A stretch of 64,000 nt of DNA from a candidate division CSSED10-310 bacterium. GTDB taxonomy: Bacteria; CSSED10-310. Positions 44,324 through 52,887 of this stretch are shown here, one piece after another; the first letter of the stretch is position 1; every line of letters begins with the position of its first letter. The DNA is taken from positions 36,409-100,408 of the forward strand of contig JAFGEQ010000024.1 in the NCBI GenBank assembly GCA_016931515.1, read 5' to 3'. Under the pieces are notes generated by a model. It saw only the letters and a program-made list of their open reading frames with translations. It searched no databases and was not told where the DNA came from. A program made the position numbers and the translations under genes.

Positions 44324-47300
44324 ATGATCAATGTCGCTCACATCGACAGATTCAAAGTTATCAAAGTGATCGGCCAGGGTGGTCAGGGCGAAGTCATTCA
44401 CGTGCGGGACACCGACCAGACGGATTACGCTTTGAAATGGCTGTTACCCTACGTGGTCAACCAGGGTTCGACCGACCGTTTTCTCCGGGAATTCCAGTCG
44501 ATCAGAGCGTTATCTCATCCGAATGTGATCAGGGTGTTTGAGCAGGGTCAATTCCTGAACCGGCCTTATTTTACAATGGAACTCGTCTCCGGGGAAAACC
44601 TTGAGCAATTCATCGACAAGGAAAAAAACTTCGATGTGTATTACGATATTCTGATCCAGATCAGCAGTGCTCTTGGCTTCATCCATGATCATCGCCTGGT
44701 CCATCGGGATATAAAACCGTCCAATGTCTTGGTTGACTCAAAAGGTTTTATCAAATTGATGGATTTCGGACTGGTGAAAAACCTGGATGCATCCATTCAA
44801 TTAACCCAGGTGGACAAATTCTTCGGAACAATGAGTTATGCATCTCCTGAACAACTTCTGGGAGAAAAAGTCGATTATCGCAGTGACTTGTATTCATTGG
44901 GAATCCTGATTTACCGGATGTTTAGTTCCAGATTGCCTTTTCATGGCGAATCCATGGTAGCCATCATCACAAAGCATTTGAGTGTCGTTCCCAAACCTCT
45001 TAAAGAGATTGTGCCTAACTGCTCACCCGTATTATCGGACCTTTGTGACCGTCTTCTGATGAAATCTCCATTGGATAGAACCCTGACGGCAGCCGATGTT
45101 GCGGCAACCATCCGAACAATCAATTCCGGGAAGAAAATATCAGTCCGGCAGCCGACTCTCGTTCGGGACCGGTCGATTCATCGTCTTCAGCTTCGATTTC
45201 ACGGGCGTGACCGTGAACTTCAATCTCTCCTGAGATCGCTCGATCAAACCGGCAACTTTTCCATTCAGCTGATTTGCGGAGAACAGGGTATCGGGAAATC
45301 GCGTCTGGTTAACGAGGCGGTTCGTGAATCGCTGATAGCAGGCAACCACCGAAAAGTAATTCGATGCTCCGGGCAATCCAGACAGCAGGACAATAATCGT
45401 AGCTCATTTTTCCATTTCATTGCCAACGAGATCGAAGCGCACATTGACAAACTCGGTGATCTCAAAGGGATACTCCCGGAGATCGCACCGCTTCATCCGG
45501 CTTTCCAACGATTCGATCCGACTCATTCTGCCCCGGACCCTTCCCCCGGAAGAGGCGGTTTCCGGTATAAAATTCGGTATCTGAGCGCTCTGGTTGCCCA
45601 GTTAACCCAGGCGGTGCCCTGGCACATCATCTGGGAAGACCTGCACCAGGCGAATGCATTTGAGATCGAGTGTCTGTCCGATCTGATCGACCTGAGTTAT
45701 CATCAGCCTGTACAGTGTTGTATTTGGGCGACTATCCGAACGGATGATTTTATAACCTCTCAGGATTTCAATGCCTTCGTTGCAGATTTCCAACCCGAGA
45801 ATCACTCTGACAGCATCATCCTGAAACCACTGGAATCGGTGGATGCCCAAATTATCATAGCATCAGTTATCAACATGCCCCGCGATGCCGGTATTGTGAA
45901 TCAGATCGTCGAGTATTGCCAGGGGAACCCGTCTATCCTGCTGCAGACGATCCAGCACTGGATCGACAACGGCAATCTGATTGACAAAGACGGGCACATC
46001 TCTTTTGCCCACTCAACGGACAGCCGGGAAACAGTCGGTCCGATCGGACTGCAGGATATCGCACGGCAACGCCTGTCAACGTTGTCAAAAGAATCGCTGG
46101 AGCTGTTGACATGGATTGCCACACTTGATCAGGACGCTTATCTGGAAGTCATCCGGCACGGGTTGCAGTTTGCTGAGAAGGAGCTGATGAAACGTCTGAA
46201 TGACATGCTTTTTCATAGCTTTATAACATCGCACACAGATTCAGCAGGTGAGCGTTATACTGTAAGCAACCCAGTTCTGAAATCGATGATTCTCACAAAT
46301 GCCGGTTCAGACAGAATACGGGGTATTCATGCTGAAACGGTCGGGATCATGGAACTTCTCGGAGGACACTACGCAAACCCGGTGCTTCTGAGCAGGCATC
46401 AGGAAAAAGCGGGAGAGATCGAGAACTCCTGTAAGAGTTATTATAAAGCCGCATCGGATGCCTATTCAAACAATCAACTGCTTGCAGCGCACGATTTAAT
46501 GAGCAATGCCCATCGCCTTCTTCAGTCCATATCCATGGATTCAAAGGCGAATCAGCTGCTCAAAATCCGTGTATTGATTTTATACAGCAAAATTTTACTC
46601 AACACCGGAACAATGGATGAGAATCAGCGACTCATTCCGGAGTTAAAAGACCTGTTGCAATCGATCCGTGATGTGTCAATGAAAAGTGATATTTACCATT
46701 TTGCGATCACCACATTGACCTATAGTTTCAAGTTTGATGAATCGAAGCGATGGCTTCAGGAATTTGAAACAGTCTTGCAGATGGAATCAGTGGAAAAGGG
46801 TGCCCGTTATTTTCAATTGCATGCCATGCTGAGTTTTTTTGAGCGGGATTATGACGAAGCCAACAGAAACTGGAAAAAAGCGCTTATCATCCGGAAAAGT
46901 ACAGGCGCACCTCCTGAGGAACTGGCTAATAGCCTGTTCATGCTGGCAAAGACACTCACCGCGACCGGACGCTATAAAGCATCCTTGCAGCTTCTTCGAC
47001 ACGCATTCAAACTGATTCCGAAAGGCTATTCCCTGAGAACTCAAGCCATGCTGCTATCGGAAATGGGTAATGTCGCGTTCTACCAGAATCAAACCAAAAC
47101 CGCGCTCAGTTATCTGGAAAGATCACGATCAATCAATGATACTTTGGGACTGAAATATTCCAAAGCATGCAATCTGCATGATCTCGCCCTCTGCCATCAT
47201 CAATTCGGAAATCTCAGCGAAGCCATCAAGTTGTGTTCGGAAGGTCTTGCAATTTTTCGCATACTGAAAACACCGCGGGAAAATGCTATGGGAACCATTA

Positions 47301-48025
47301 CCGCGATCAACCTGGCTTTTGCAAATGGAGATTATGGAGGTGCAAGCAAGGAATGGAGCATCATTACGGGAATGTTCGGAGAGGACCTGTATTTCGATCG
47401 CTATCCTTATCTCGCATGGCTTCATCACCGGACAATAAGTATGATTGCTGATCGTGAAACAAGGCGAAAGCTCTTGGGCAAACTGATCGGAATTCTCCGC
47501 CACCTGACGGACATTGATTGGAAAGAGACCATCTGGCTGATGATCATGCATGAACGGATGGCCCGGAATCAATTGATAGCAGCAGAGCGAATCTGCCGAA
47601 GGGTGTCCCGAGCCCCCTCATCCATTCTGAATTACATGCCGTTCCGATTACAGCATGTCATACTTAAAATTTACAACGAACCTGACCGTGATCACCTCAG
47701 TATGCTTGATGAATCCTTTCTGACTGAAATGGATCAGGTTACAGCGATGAAGGTCGAACGATCCTGTCTGATTGGAATTTTAAGCATGAAAACATCGGAC
47801 GATGATTATGCAGACATTCTAAAATCAATCGAAACAATGCCCGGGCCGCCGGCACAAATATGGACACTGAGCGTCCTGGCATATGCACTTGAGCGTCTGG
47901 GTAAAACTGAAGCGGCTGCTGATGTACGCCGGATTGAGCAATCCGCCCGAATCAGAATGGCGTCGGAACTGCCGGAGGATGCGAAACGGGAGTTTTTATC
48001 ACGGAAGGTAATAATCCGGATTTAA
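44324..48025 (+). CDS. Ser/Thr protein kinase - AAA/STAND ATPase - TPR regulator
   Basis: 1233 residues. The kinase domain (about 10-270) has the G-loop GQGGQGEV, K38 in YALKW, HRDIKPSN (D129) and DFG (147-149), so it should be active. An ATPase domain follows: FHGRDRELQSLL, Walker A CGEQGIGKS (about 318-326), IIWEDLHQANAFEIE (Walker B). From about residue 700 the chain is TPR-like helical repeats (for example LANSLFMLAKTLTATGRYKASLQL). The layout resembles PknK-type and MalT/STAND regulators but lacks a visible C-terminal DNA-binding domain, so it likely signals by phosphorylation and protein contact. The ATG has no SD and a -10 box sits 6 nt before it. Confidence 0.85.
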   Translation: MINVAHIDRFKVIKVIGQGGQGEVIHVRDTDQTDYALKWLLPYVVNQGSTDRFLREFQSIRALSHPNVIRVFEQGQFLNRPYFTMELVSGENLEQFIDKEKNFDVYYDILIQISSALGFIHDHRLVHRDIKPSNVLVDSKGFIKLMDFGLVKNLDASIQLTQVDKFFGTMSYASPEQLLGEKVDYRSDLYSLGILIYRMFSSRLPFHGESMVAIITKHLSVVPKPLKEIVPNCSPVLSDLCDRLLMKSPLDRTLTAADVAATIRTINSGKKISVRQPTLVRDRSIHRLQLRFHGRDRELQSLLRSLDQTGNFSIQLICGEQGIGKSRLVNEAVRESLIAGNHRKVIRCSGQSRQQDNNRSSFFHFIANEIEAHIDKLGDLKGILPEIAPLHPAFQRFDPTHSAPDPSPGRGGFRYKIRYLSALVAQLTQAVPWHIIWEDLHQANAFEIECLSDLIDLSYHQPVQCCIWATIRTDDFITSQDFNAFVADFQPENHSDSIILKPLESVDAQIIIASVINMPRDAGIVNQIVEYCQGNPSILLQTIQHWIDNGNLIDKDGHISFAHSTDSRETVGPIGLQDIARQRLSTLSKESLELLTWIATLDQDAYLEVIRHGLQFAEKELMKRLNDMLFHSFITSHTDSAGERYTVSNPVLKSMILTNAGSDRIRGIHAETVGIMELLGGHYANPVLLSRHQEKAGEIENSCKSYYKAASDAYSNNQLLAAHDLMSNAHRLLQSISMDSKANQLLKIRVLILYSKILLNTGTMDENQRLIPELKDLLQSIRDVSMKSDIYHFAITTLTYSFKFDESKRWLQEFETVLQMESVEKGARYFQLHAMLSFFERDYDEANRNWKKALIIRKSTGAPPEELANSLFMLAKTLTATGRYKASLQLLRHAFKLIPKGYSLRTQAMLLSEMGNVAFYQNQTKTALSYLERSRSINDTLGLKYSKACNLHDLALCHHQFGNLSEAIKLCSEGLAIFRILKTPRENAMGTITAINLAFANGDYGGASKEWSIITGMFGEDLYFDRYPYLAWLHHRTISMIADRETRRKLLGKLIGILRHLTDIDWKETIWLMIMHERMARNQLIAAERICRRVSRAPSSILNYMPFRLQHVILKIYNEPDRDHLSMLDESFLTEMDQVTAMKVERSCLIGILSMKTSDDDYADILKSIETMPGPPAQIWTLSVLAYALERLGKTEAAADVRRIEQSARIRMASELPEDAKREFLSRKVIIRI

Positions 48026-48104
48026 AGCAAAGGAATGGCCGGGATAAGTCCGGATCCAATCATATTTTTCTGAGCAACATGACTATATCGATACAGGATC
48101 CAGC

Positions 48105-48572
48105 ATGAAAAATGGTAACAATGAAACCGGAACCGGGATGTCGCTCCACAGGCCGGATTCCGACACTGGAGCCGGGTTTCCAGATCCAGTCCTGTAGTTG
48201 ACCGGTGACTGGATATCGCGGCAGGACGATAGTTTTACAATTGAATCATGGTCCCGGATCAGCCCCTCCACTCTGGAGGGTACAGGCCGGACTGAGAAGA
48301 TTGATGAACCACAGACGATATCATCCGAATCACTTCGCATTGTAATCATGTCGGGTATAGTATTCTATATTGCCAAGGTTGCGCACAACGAGCTTCCGGT
48401 GGCATTCCGGTTGACCGAAGCATCGTCGGACACGCTCATTTTCGAAAATCCGGCGCATGACTTTCCAACCAGGATATCTTATACTTTCACTAACAAGGAT
48501 CGGCTCTCCGTCCGGGTCAGTGCGGGTGATCGCGGATTTGTTCTTGAATTTACGCGGATGAAAGCCGAATAG
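48105..48572 (+). pseudogene. DUF6265 gene interrupted by one amber codon
   Basis: From the ATG at 48105 (AGGATCC upstream) the frame runs 156 codons with one in-frame TAG at 48195-48197. After the TAG comes LTGDWISRQDDSFTIESW, then LEGTGRT, VAFRLTEASSDTLIFENPAHDFP and YTFTNKD, which is a DUF6265-type protein to the normal end. The family starts with a WLxGxW-like motif, and the text VL-stop-LTGDW fits a Trp (TGG) changed to TAG. The first 30 residues do not look like a signal peptide, and the part after the stop begins with TTG without an SD. I read it as a decaying gene; a short protein starting at the TTG (48198) is the alternative. Confidence 0.6.
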
Positions 48573-48591
48573 AGATTATGAAAGGGACCCT

Positions 48592-48987
48592 GTGAATTCA
48601 ACAATGCGTGACAGGTTGATTGCAGCGGCGAAGAATGCCGCCGGGAATGCTTATGCACCATACTCCAAGTACCGGGTTGGAGCAGCAGTGCTGGCTGAAA
48701 ACGGAGAGATCTACAGTGGCTGCAACGTGGAGAACTCATCGTATGGATTGACGATCTGCGCCGAGAGGGTCGCGTTGTTTGGAGCACGATGCGCCGGTGC
48801 GACGAAGTGGATTGCATTGGCTATCTATGCCCCTCAGCCGCCTGTACCTCTCCCCTGCGGTGCCTGCCGGCAGGTGATGGCGGAAGGCGGCAATGCACCG
48901 CTGGTGATCGTAGTCGGCCACGATGATACGATCCGTGAATTCGCCTTCAAGGAAATTTTGCCGCACTCATTCGATATGACGATGTGA
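48592..48987 (+). CDS. cdd: Cytidine deaminase
   Basis: A 131-residue homotetrameric-type cytidine deaminase. AYAPYSKYRVGAAVLAENG is the substrate-binding N-terminus, TICAERVALF carries C56 and the proton shuttle E58, and PCGACRQV has C89 and C92; three Cys bind zinc. It converts cytidine and deoxycytidine to uridine forms in pyrimidine salvage. The start is a GTG (48592) with AAAGGGA upstream; an ATG four codons later is possible. Its last 21 bp overlap the convergent nucleosidase gene. Confidence 0.95.
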   Translation: MNSTMRDRLIAAAKNAAGNAYAPYSKYRVGAAVLAENGEIYSGCNVENSSYGLTICAERVALFGARCAGATKWIALAIYAPQPPVPLPCGACRQVMAEGGNAPLVIVVGHDDTIREFAFKEILPHSFDMTM

Positions 48988-49692
48988 ATCATCGAATATC
49001 CCGGCAACGCCGAGCCATTGCGGCAGCGACTCCCACAGTATTTTCATGACACGGCGTGTTCCCTCAACATAGATGCCTTTATTGTCATATGCTTCGCCAC
49101 CGCTCATCCCTACGATGTCCGATACTCCCTTCAGAATCAGGCATCGCGTATTATTGCGCTGGGCAACAAAAGCGATTGCTCCGGATTCCCAATCACCGGC
49201 GATCGCTCCGAATCGGGCAGCCAGTGACGGTATTTCCTCCACATCCAGATCCCTGTCGGCTGATACGAGAATGGTTTGCTTCACCCGGATCGGGTAGGGT
49301 TCCCGAACCCACGAGAGATCGAGTTTCGTCGTGTATTGAGCCAGGTGTTCATCGGGATCGCCCATTTTTTCGTAAATGTCGTAGACGAGAGTTTTTCCTG
49401 CCATCAGAATATCTCCCCTGTCAACCTTCCCCTCAAATCCGCCACAGGTGCCTATATTGATCAGGACCGACGGATGCCATGTGTCGATAGCATATTGCGT
49501 AGAGGCAGCCGCCGAGATTTTCCCCCAACCTCCATGAAGGATGATGATCTCCACGATACGTTCATCCCTGACAAGCGGATAAGCAAACCATTCTCCGAAT
49601 GGAGATTGACTCAACCGAATATCCCGAGGAATCATCTCCAGCAGAATTCTCCATTCGGTGTTAGCGGACACTAAAACAACAGCCATACTCAT
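48967..49692 (-). CDS. MTA/SAH nucleosidase-like (phosphorylase superfamily)
   Basis: 241 residues of the PNP/UDP phosphorylase fold. VLVSANTEWRILLEMI, ILHGGWGKISAAASTQYAID, NIGTCGGFEGKVDRGDILMA and AGDWESGAIAFVAQRNNTRCLILKGVSD match nucleosidases; the last block holds the catalytic Glu of ME(S)-type and the purine-binding Asp in KGVSD. In this group the usual MEGAA reads WESGA, so substrate choice may differ. It likely recycles methylthioadenosine or S-adenosylhomocysteine. The SD is weak (AAGGGG 10 nt upstream). It is convergent with cdd and overlaps it by 21 bp. The upstream 281-bp gap (49693-49973) shows no clear signal. Confidence 0.8.
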   Translation of the reverse strand: MSMAVVLVSANTEWRILLEMIPRDIRLSQSPFGEWFAYPLVRDERIVEIIILHGGWGKISAAASTQYAIDTWHPSVLINIGTCGGFEGKVDRGDILMAGKTLVYDIYEKMGDPDEHLAQYTTKLDLSWVREPYPIRVKQTILVSADRDLDVEEIPSLAARFGAIAGDWESGAIAFVAQRNNTRCLILKGVSDIVGMSGGEAYDNKGIYVEGTRRVMKILWESLPQWLGVAGIFDDSHRHIE

Positions 49693-49973
49693 TGAACTAT
49701 ACCCCTTGAGTTGTCAGCGCTGTGCCGGTAAGCCGGTCACGGGTGATTTCAATCTGTTTTTCCCGCACATCGAACCGGGAATGGACTTTATCGGACAGAT
49801 CGACTCGCTGCAAATCAGCGTGACGGATGCGATTCGGCTCGGATCAAGTATCTTTTTCACGGTATAGTGCGCCGGTACCTATTTCTTGGTTCAATTTTCA
49901 TGTGATACAATTCAAATGTGAATCTGCCTGTAATCGATGAAACAAGGTTTTTTTAATACCGGGAGACGTCGTG

Positions 49974-50720
49974 ATGCCGGAAATGATGGAAATCTATAAA
50001 AAACATGCGTCAGAATATGATGAACTGGTCCGTGCGGAGGATTATCGAGGGCATTTGAGGTCGTTTCTCAGGCAAACGATCGATTGGAACGGCAAAATCA
50101 TTTGCGAAGCGGGAATCGGAACAGGGCGTGTCACACGATTCTACATAGATCTCGCCCGTCGCGTGTACGGTTTCGATCGGGAACTGCACATGCTGGATCG
50201 ATGCCGGCGAAATTTGAGTGATTACAGGGACAAACTCGTTCTGGAAACCGGTCTGAATGAAAAACAGATATCGATTCCCGAACCTGCGGATATTTTTGTT
50301 GAAGGATGGAGTTTCGGTCATACGATTTCGGAACGGCACCATGAGATCGTGAGCTTTTTGCCGGCATTATTGAATCGGGTTCAGTCACTGCTTCGGAGAA
50401 CCGGTACGATCATTCTGATCGAAACACTCGGAACGAATGTATCCTATCCGGTTCCACCAACAAAAGAGCTGGTTGATTTCTACCGGTTGCTGGAGGAGCG
50501 GCATGGTTTTCAAAGACATGTCATTGAAACGGACTACCGTTTCGGTTCCCGTGATGAAGCTGCCAGGGTCATGGGATTTTTCTTCGGCGATGAGATGCGT
50601 TATTCTGTTAAATCGGGTGGACAATCGATCATACTGGAATATACCGGTGTCTGGATAAAACGATTAAGCAAAGGAGACAAAAATGGACATCAGCGCGTTG
50701 ATCATTCAGATGCAGTATAA
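49974..50720 (+). CDS. SAM-dependent methyltransferase (class I)
   Basis: 248 residues with a Rossmann methyltransferase core: IICEAGIGTGRVTRFYID is motif I, VYGFDRELHMLDRC motif II, and IILIETLGT the later strand. GWSFGHTISERHHEIV and the C-terminal QSIILEYTGVWIKRL complete it. The acceptor is unknown. ATG 49974 follows GGGAGACGTC and a GTG. Its last 38 bp overlap the DinB-type gene, so the two are probably co-transcribed. Confidence 0.8.
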   Translation: MPEMMEIYKKHASEYDELVRAEDYRGHLRSFLRQTIDWNGKIICEAGIGTGRVTRFYIDLARRVYGFDRELHMLDRCRRNLSDYRDKLVLETGLNEKQISIPEPADIFVEGWSFGHTISERHHEIVSFLPALLNRVQSLLRRTGTIILIETLGTNVSYPVPPTKELVDFYRLLEERHGFQRHVIETDYRFGSRDEAARVMGFFFGDEMRYSVKSGGQSIILEYTGVWIKRLSKGDKNGHQRVDHSDAV

Positions 50721-51171
50721 TGGCTGGATTCTGGAGGCCAACAGTGCCGGAGTCACAGATGAAGAAAGCGTGAAGAAGCTGGAGCCCGGCGGTAACAGTT
50801 ATAATTGGATTGTCGGGCACATTCTGGCGACACGAAACATCATTCTGAAGCTGCTCGGGAAGGATCCTGTGTGGAACCCGGCGCTGGAAAAACGATACAC
50901 ACGCGGCTCTGCAAATATAACATCCCTGAACGACGCCTGTTCTCTTCAGCTCATGCTGTCTGATCTGAAGAAATCAACGGGCTCGATTGTTCAGGGAATG
51001 CGGACGGTGACTCCGGAAACCCTGGCTGCAAAGGCTCCCTTCAGCCCCGGTAATGAACCGGATGAAACGATTGCCTCCCTTCTGGCAATGCTGGTTTTCC
51101 ATGAATCCTATCATGCCGGTCAGACGGGCATCGTCCGGCGACTGCTCGGAAAGAGCGGCGCGATTCCCTGA
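50683..51171 (+). CDS. DinB-superfamily protein
   Basis: 162 residues of a four-helix DinB/DUF664-type fold: SYNWIVGHILATRNIILKLL, then LVFHESYHAGQTGIVRRLLG. The His of VGHI and the two His of FHESYHAGQ are the usual metal ligands. The family includes thiol transferases (bacillithiol, mycothiol) and DNA-damage-induced proteins; this one is not assigned. AAAGGAGACAAAA precedes the ATG, which lies inside the end of the methyltransferase gene. Confidence 0.85.
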   Translation: MDISALIIQMQYNGWILEANSAGVTDEESVKKLEPGGNSYNWIVGHILATRNIILKLLGKDPVWNPALEKRYTRGSANITSLNDACSLQLMLSDLKKSTGSIVQGMRTVTPETLAAKAPFSPGNEPDETIASLLAMLVFHESYHAGQTGIVRRLLGKSGAIP

Positions 51172-51216
51172 TCCTGTCTGTCAGAATTGAAATGCTCTAT
51201 TCTTTCAGCGGTCCCG

Positions 51217-51906
51217 TCACCGTCCATTATATATCGCTGAATACAACTCCCGAGCCGCTGATTCCGGGTCTTCGGCGGCACAGATCGCGGAGACGACGGC
51301 GATCGCGTCCGCGCCCGCTGCGATAACGTCAGATGCATTCCGCACATTAATGCCGCCAATAGCCACCAGTGGATGACGGGATGTCCGGCGTATCCACCGA
51401 AGTCCATCCAATCCCCATGTCGCGATCGTATCCGTTTTGGTCGGAGTCGAAAATACCGGGCTGACTCCAAGATAATCGACATTCCAGTGTTCCGACTCCA
51501 GCACCTGCTCGACGGACTCCACCGACAATCCGATGATCGCGTCCGCGCCCAACAATCGTCGTGCATCCGGATATTCCATATCACTCTGACCGATATGCAC
51601 GCCGTCGGCTCCCGCTGCCAGCGCCACATCCACCCGGTCGTTGATCAGCAACCGCACTCCCGTACCCTCCAACAGATTCCTTATGCGACAAGCCAGCGCA
51701 ATAAACTCACGGGTCGCACATGTTTTCTCCCGAAGTTGCACCACGCCGACACCTCCGCGAACAGCGGCCGATACCAGGGACTCCATCGTCCGGTGTCCGA
51801 GCATCTCGCTGTCAGTCACCAGATACAGTGCCCGGTTGCTCAGCTTTCCGTCTTCTCCACGGAATCGATTTCCCCGCTGTTTCAAATCACTGATCCCCAG
51901 ATCCAT
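51217..51906 (-). CDS. thiE: Thiamine-phosphate synthase
   Basis: A 229-residue TIM-barrel enzyme. GVGVVQLREKT, LINDRVDVALAAGADGVHIGQSDM, DYLGVSPVFSTPTKTDT and LVAIGGINVRNASDVIAAGADAIAVVSAI are the active-site blocks of ThiE. It joins HMP pyrophosphate to thiazole phosphate to form thiamine phosphate. It is downstream of thiM (63 bp), and together they salvage thiazole. No thiD (HMP kinase) lies in this window. GAGAGATTGAA precedes the ATG. Confidence 0.95.
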   Translation of the reverse strand: MDLGISDLKQRGNRFRGEDGKLSNRALYLVTDSEMLGHRTMESLVSAAVRGGVGVVQLREKTCATREFIALACRIRNLLEGTGVRLLINDRVDVALAAGADGVHIGQSDMEYPDARRLLGADAIIGLSVESVEQVLESEHWNVDYLGVSPVFSTPTKTDTIATWGLDGLRWIRRTSRHPLVAIGGINVRNASDVIAAGADAIAVVSAICAAEDPESAARELYSAIYNGR

Positions 51907-51969
51907 TTCAATCTCTCGTTTTTATCTGTCCGGGAGCCAATTTCCTGCTTCCGGTCAACGGTTTCCGGC

Positions 51970-52770
51970 TCAGGTCTCGTCCACCCGGATCCGATACCGG
52001 ATATCCGCTTCCGTCAAACCGTAAAGAGAATCCAGAAAATGAAGCTGCAGCGTTCCCGGTCCCGCCGCCTTTTCCGCCGCGATTTCGCCGGCAATGCCCA
52101 TGACCGCCATGCCATGGACCGCTGCATCGAACCGGTCGGGATTCACCGCTGCAAAAGCGCCGGTCAATGCTGCAGCCGTGCAACCCAATCCTGTCACACG
52201 GGGCATCATCGGATGCCCGTTCAGCACCCGGGTGAACCGGGTTTCCGATACGACAAGATCCTTTTCGCCACTGACGCTGACCACACAATGATGCAGAATT
52301 GCAAGCTGCCGGGCGGCATCGAAAGCCGAGTCGCTGCTGTCGGTGCTGTCGACCCCTTTCGTACCGGCGCCGGTTATGCGCAGCGCTCTGATTTCACTGG
52401 CGTTGCCCCGAATAATCGCCACAGGTGCCGTGTTGAGAAGTTCATGGACCGTCCGGGTTCGGAGCGCAGTCGCTCCCGCACCGACCGGATCCAGCACAAC
52501 CGGGACATTCCGCCGGTGAGCCGCCGTCATCGCCTTCTTCATGGAGGCGATCCAGGGGTCACTCAGCGTACCGATGTTGATCACAAGCGCGCTCGCGATT
52601 CCGACCATGTCCTCGACTTCCCCGTCCGCATGGGCCATCACCGGAGACGCTCCCAGGGCCAGCAGTGCATTGGCAGTCGTGTTCATGACCACGTAATTGG
52701 TAATGTTGTGAACAACCGGCGATGTCCGCCGGATAGTAACGATGTCATTCCACACATTTTGAGCCGTCAT
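51970..52770 (-). CDS. thiM: Hydroxyethylthiazole kinase
   Basis: 266 residues with the ribokinase-like fold of ThiM: PVVHNITNYVVMNTTANALLA, GASPVMAHADGEVEDM, VVLDPVGAGAT, IRGNASEIRAL and VTGLGCTAAALTGAFAAV. The Cys in GLGCTAA is the conserved active-site Cys. It phosphorylates hydroxyethylthiazole to feed ThiE. The start at 52770 (GGGAGGTACC before it) is preferred to one 15 bp upstream. No TPP riboswitch was recognised upstream. Confidence 0.95.
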   Translation of the reverse strand: MTAQNVWNDIVTIRRTSPVVHNITNYVVMNTTANALLALGASPVMAHADGEVEDMVGIASALVINIGTLSDPWIASMKKAMTAAHRRNVPVVLDPVGAGATALRTRTVHELLNTAPVAIIRGNASEIRALRITGAGTKGVDSTDSSDSAFDAARQLAILHHCVVSVSGEKDLVVSETRFTRVLNGHPMMPRVTGLGCTAAALTGAFAAVNPDRFDAAVHGMAVMGIAGEIAAEKAAGPGTLQLHFLDSLYGLTEADIRYRIRVDET

Positions 52771-52887
52771 GGTACCTCCCTTCATTAGTCTGTCATCGCT
52801 CGACTATTCCGGATATTAATATCTTCCGCTGCAGTTTCCAATCCGGAATCGATCCTGGGAACCATTGTTCCGGTCGTGCCCGGGCAC

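Noticed and set aside
48195-48197. Genome-wide amber recoding to explain the TAG in the DUF6265 gene
   Set aside because: TAG ends other intact genes in the window, for example at 1508-1510 and at the end of sbcD.
49658-49867. 69-codon plus-strand frame between the nucleosidase and methyltransferase genes
   Set aside because: Overlaps the start of the minus-strand nucleosidase gene, has no SD, and its sequence resembles no family I know.
51373-52788. 471-codon open frame on the plus strand across thiE and thiM
   Set aside because: It is antisense to two clearly recognised enzymes on the minus strand; its protein has no family features and is rich in Arg, His and Ser as expected for a shadow frame.
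52771-52887. TPP riboswitch before thiM
   Set aside because: The CTGAGA-type conserved core and paired arms are not seen in the 117-bp region upstream.
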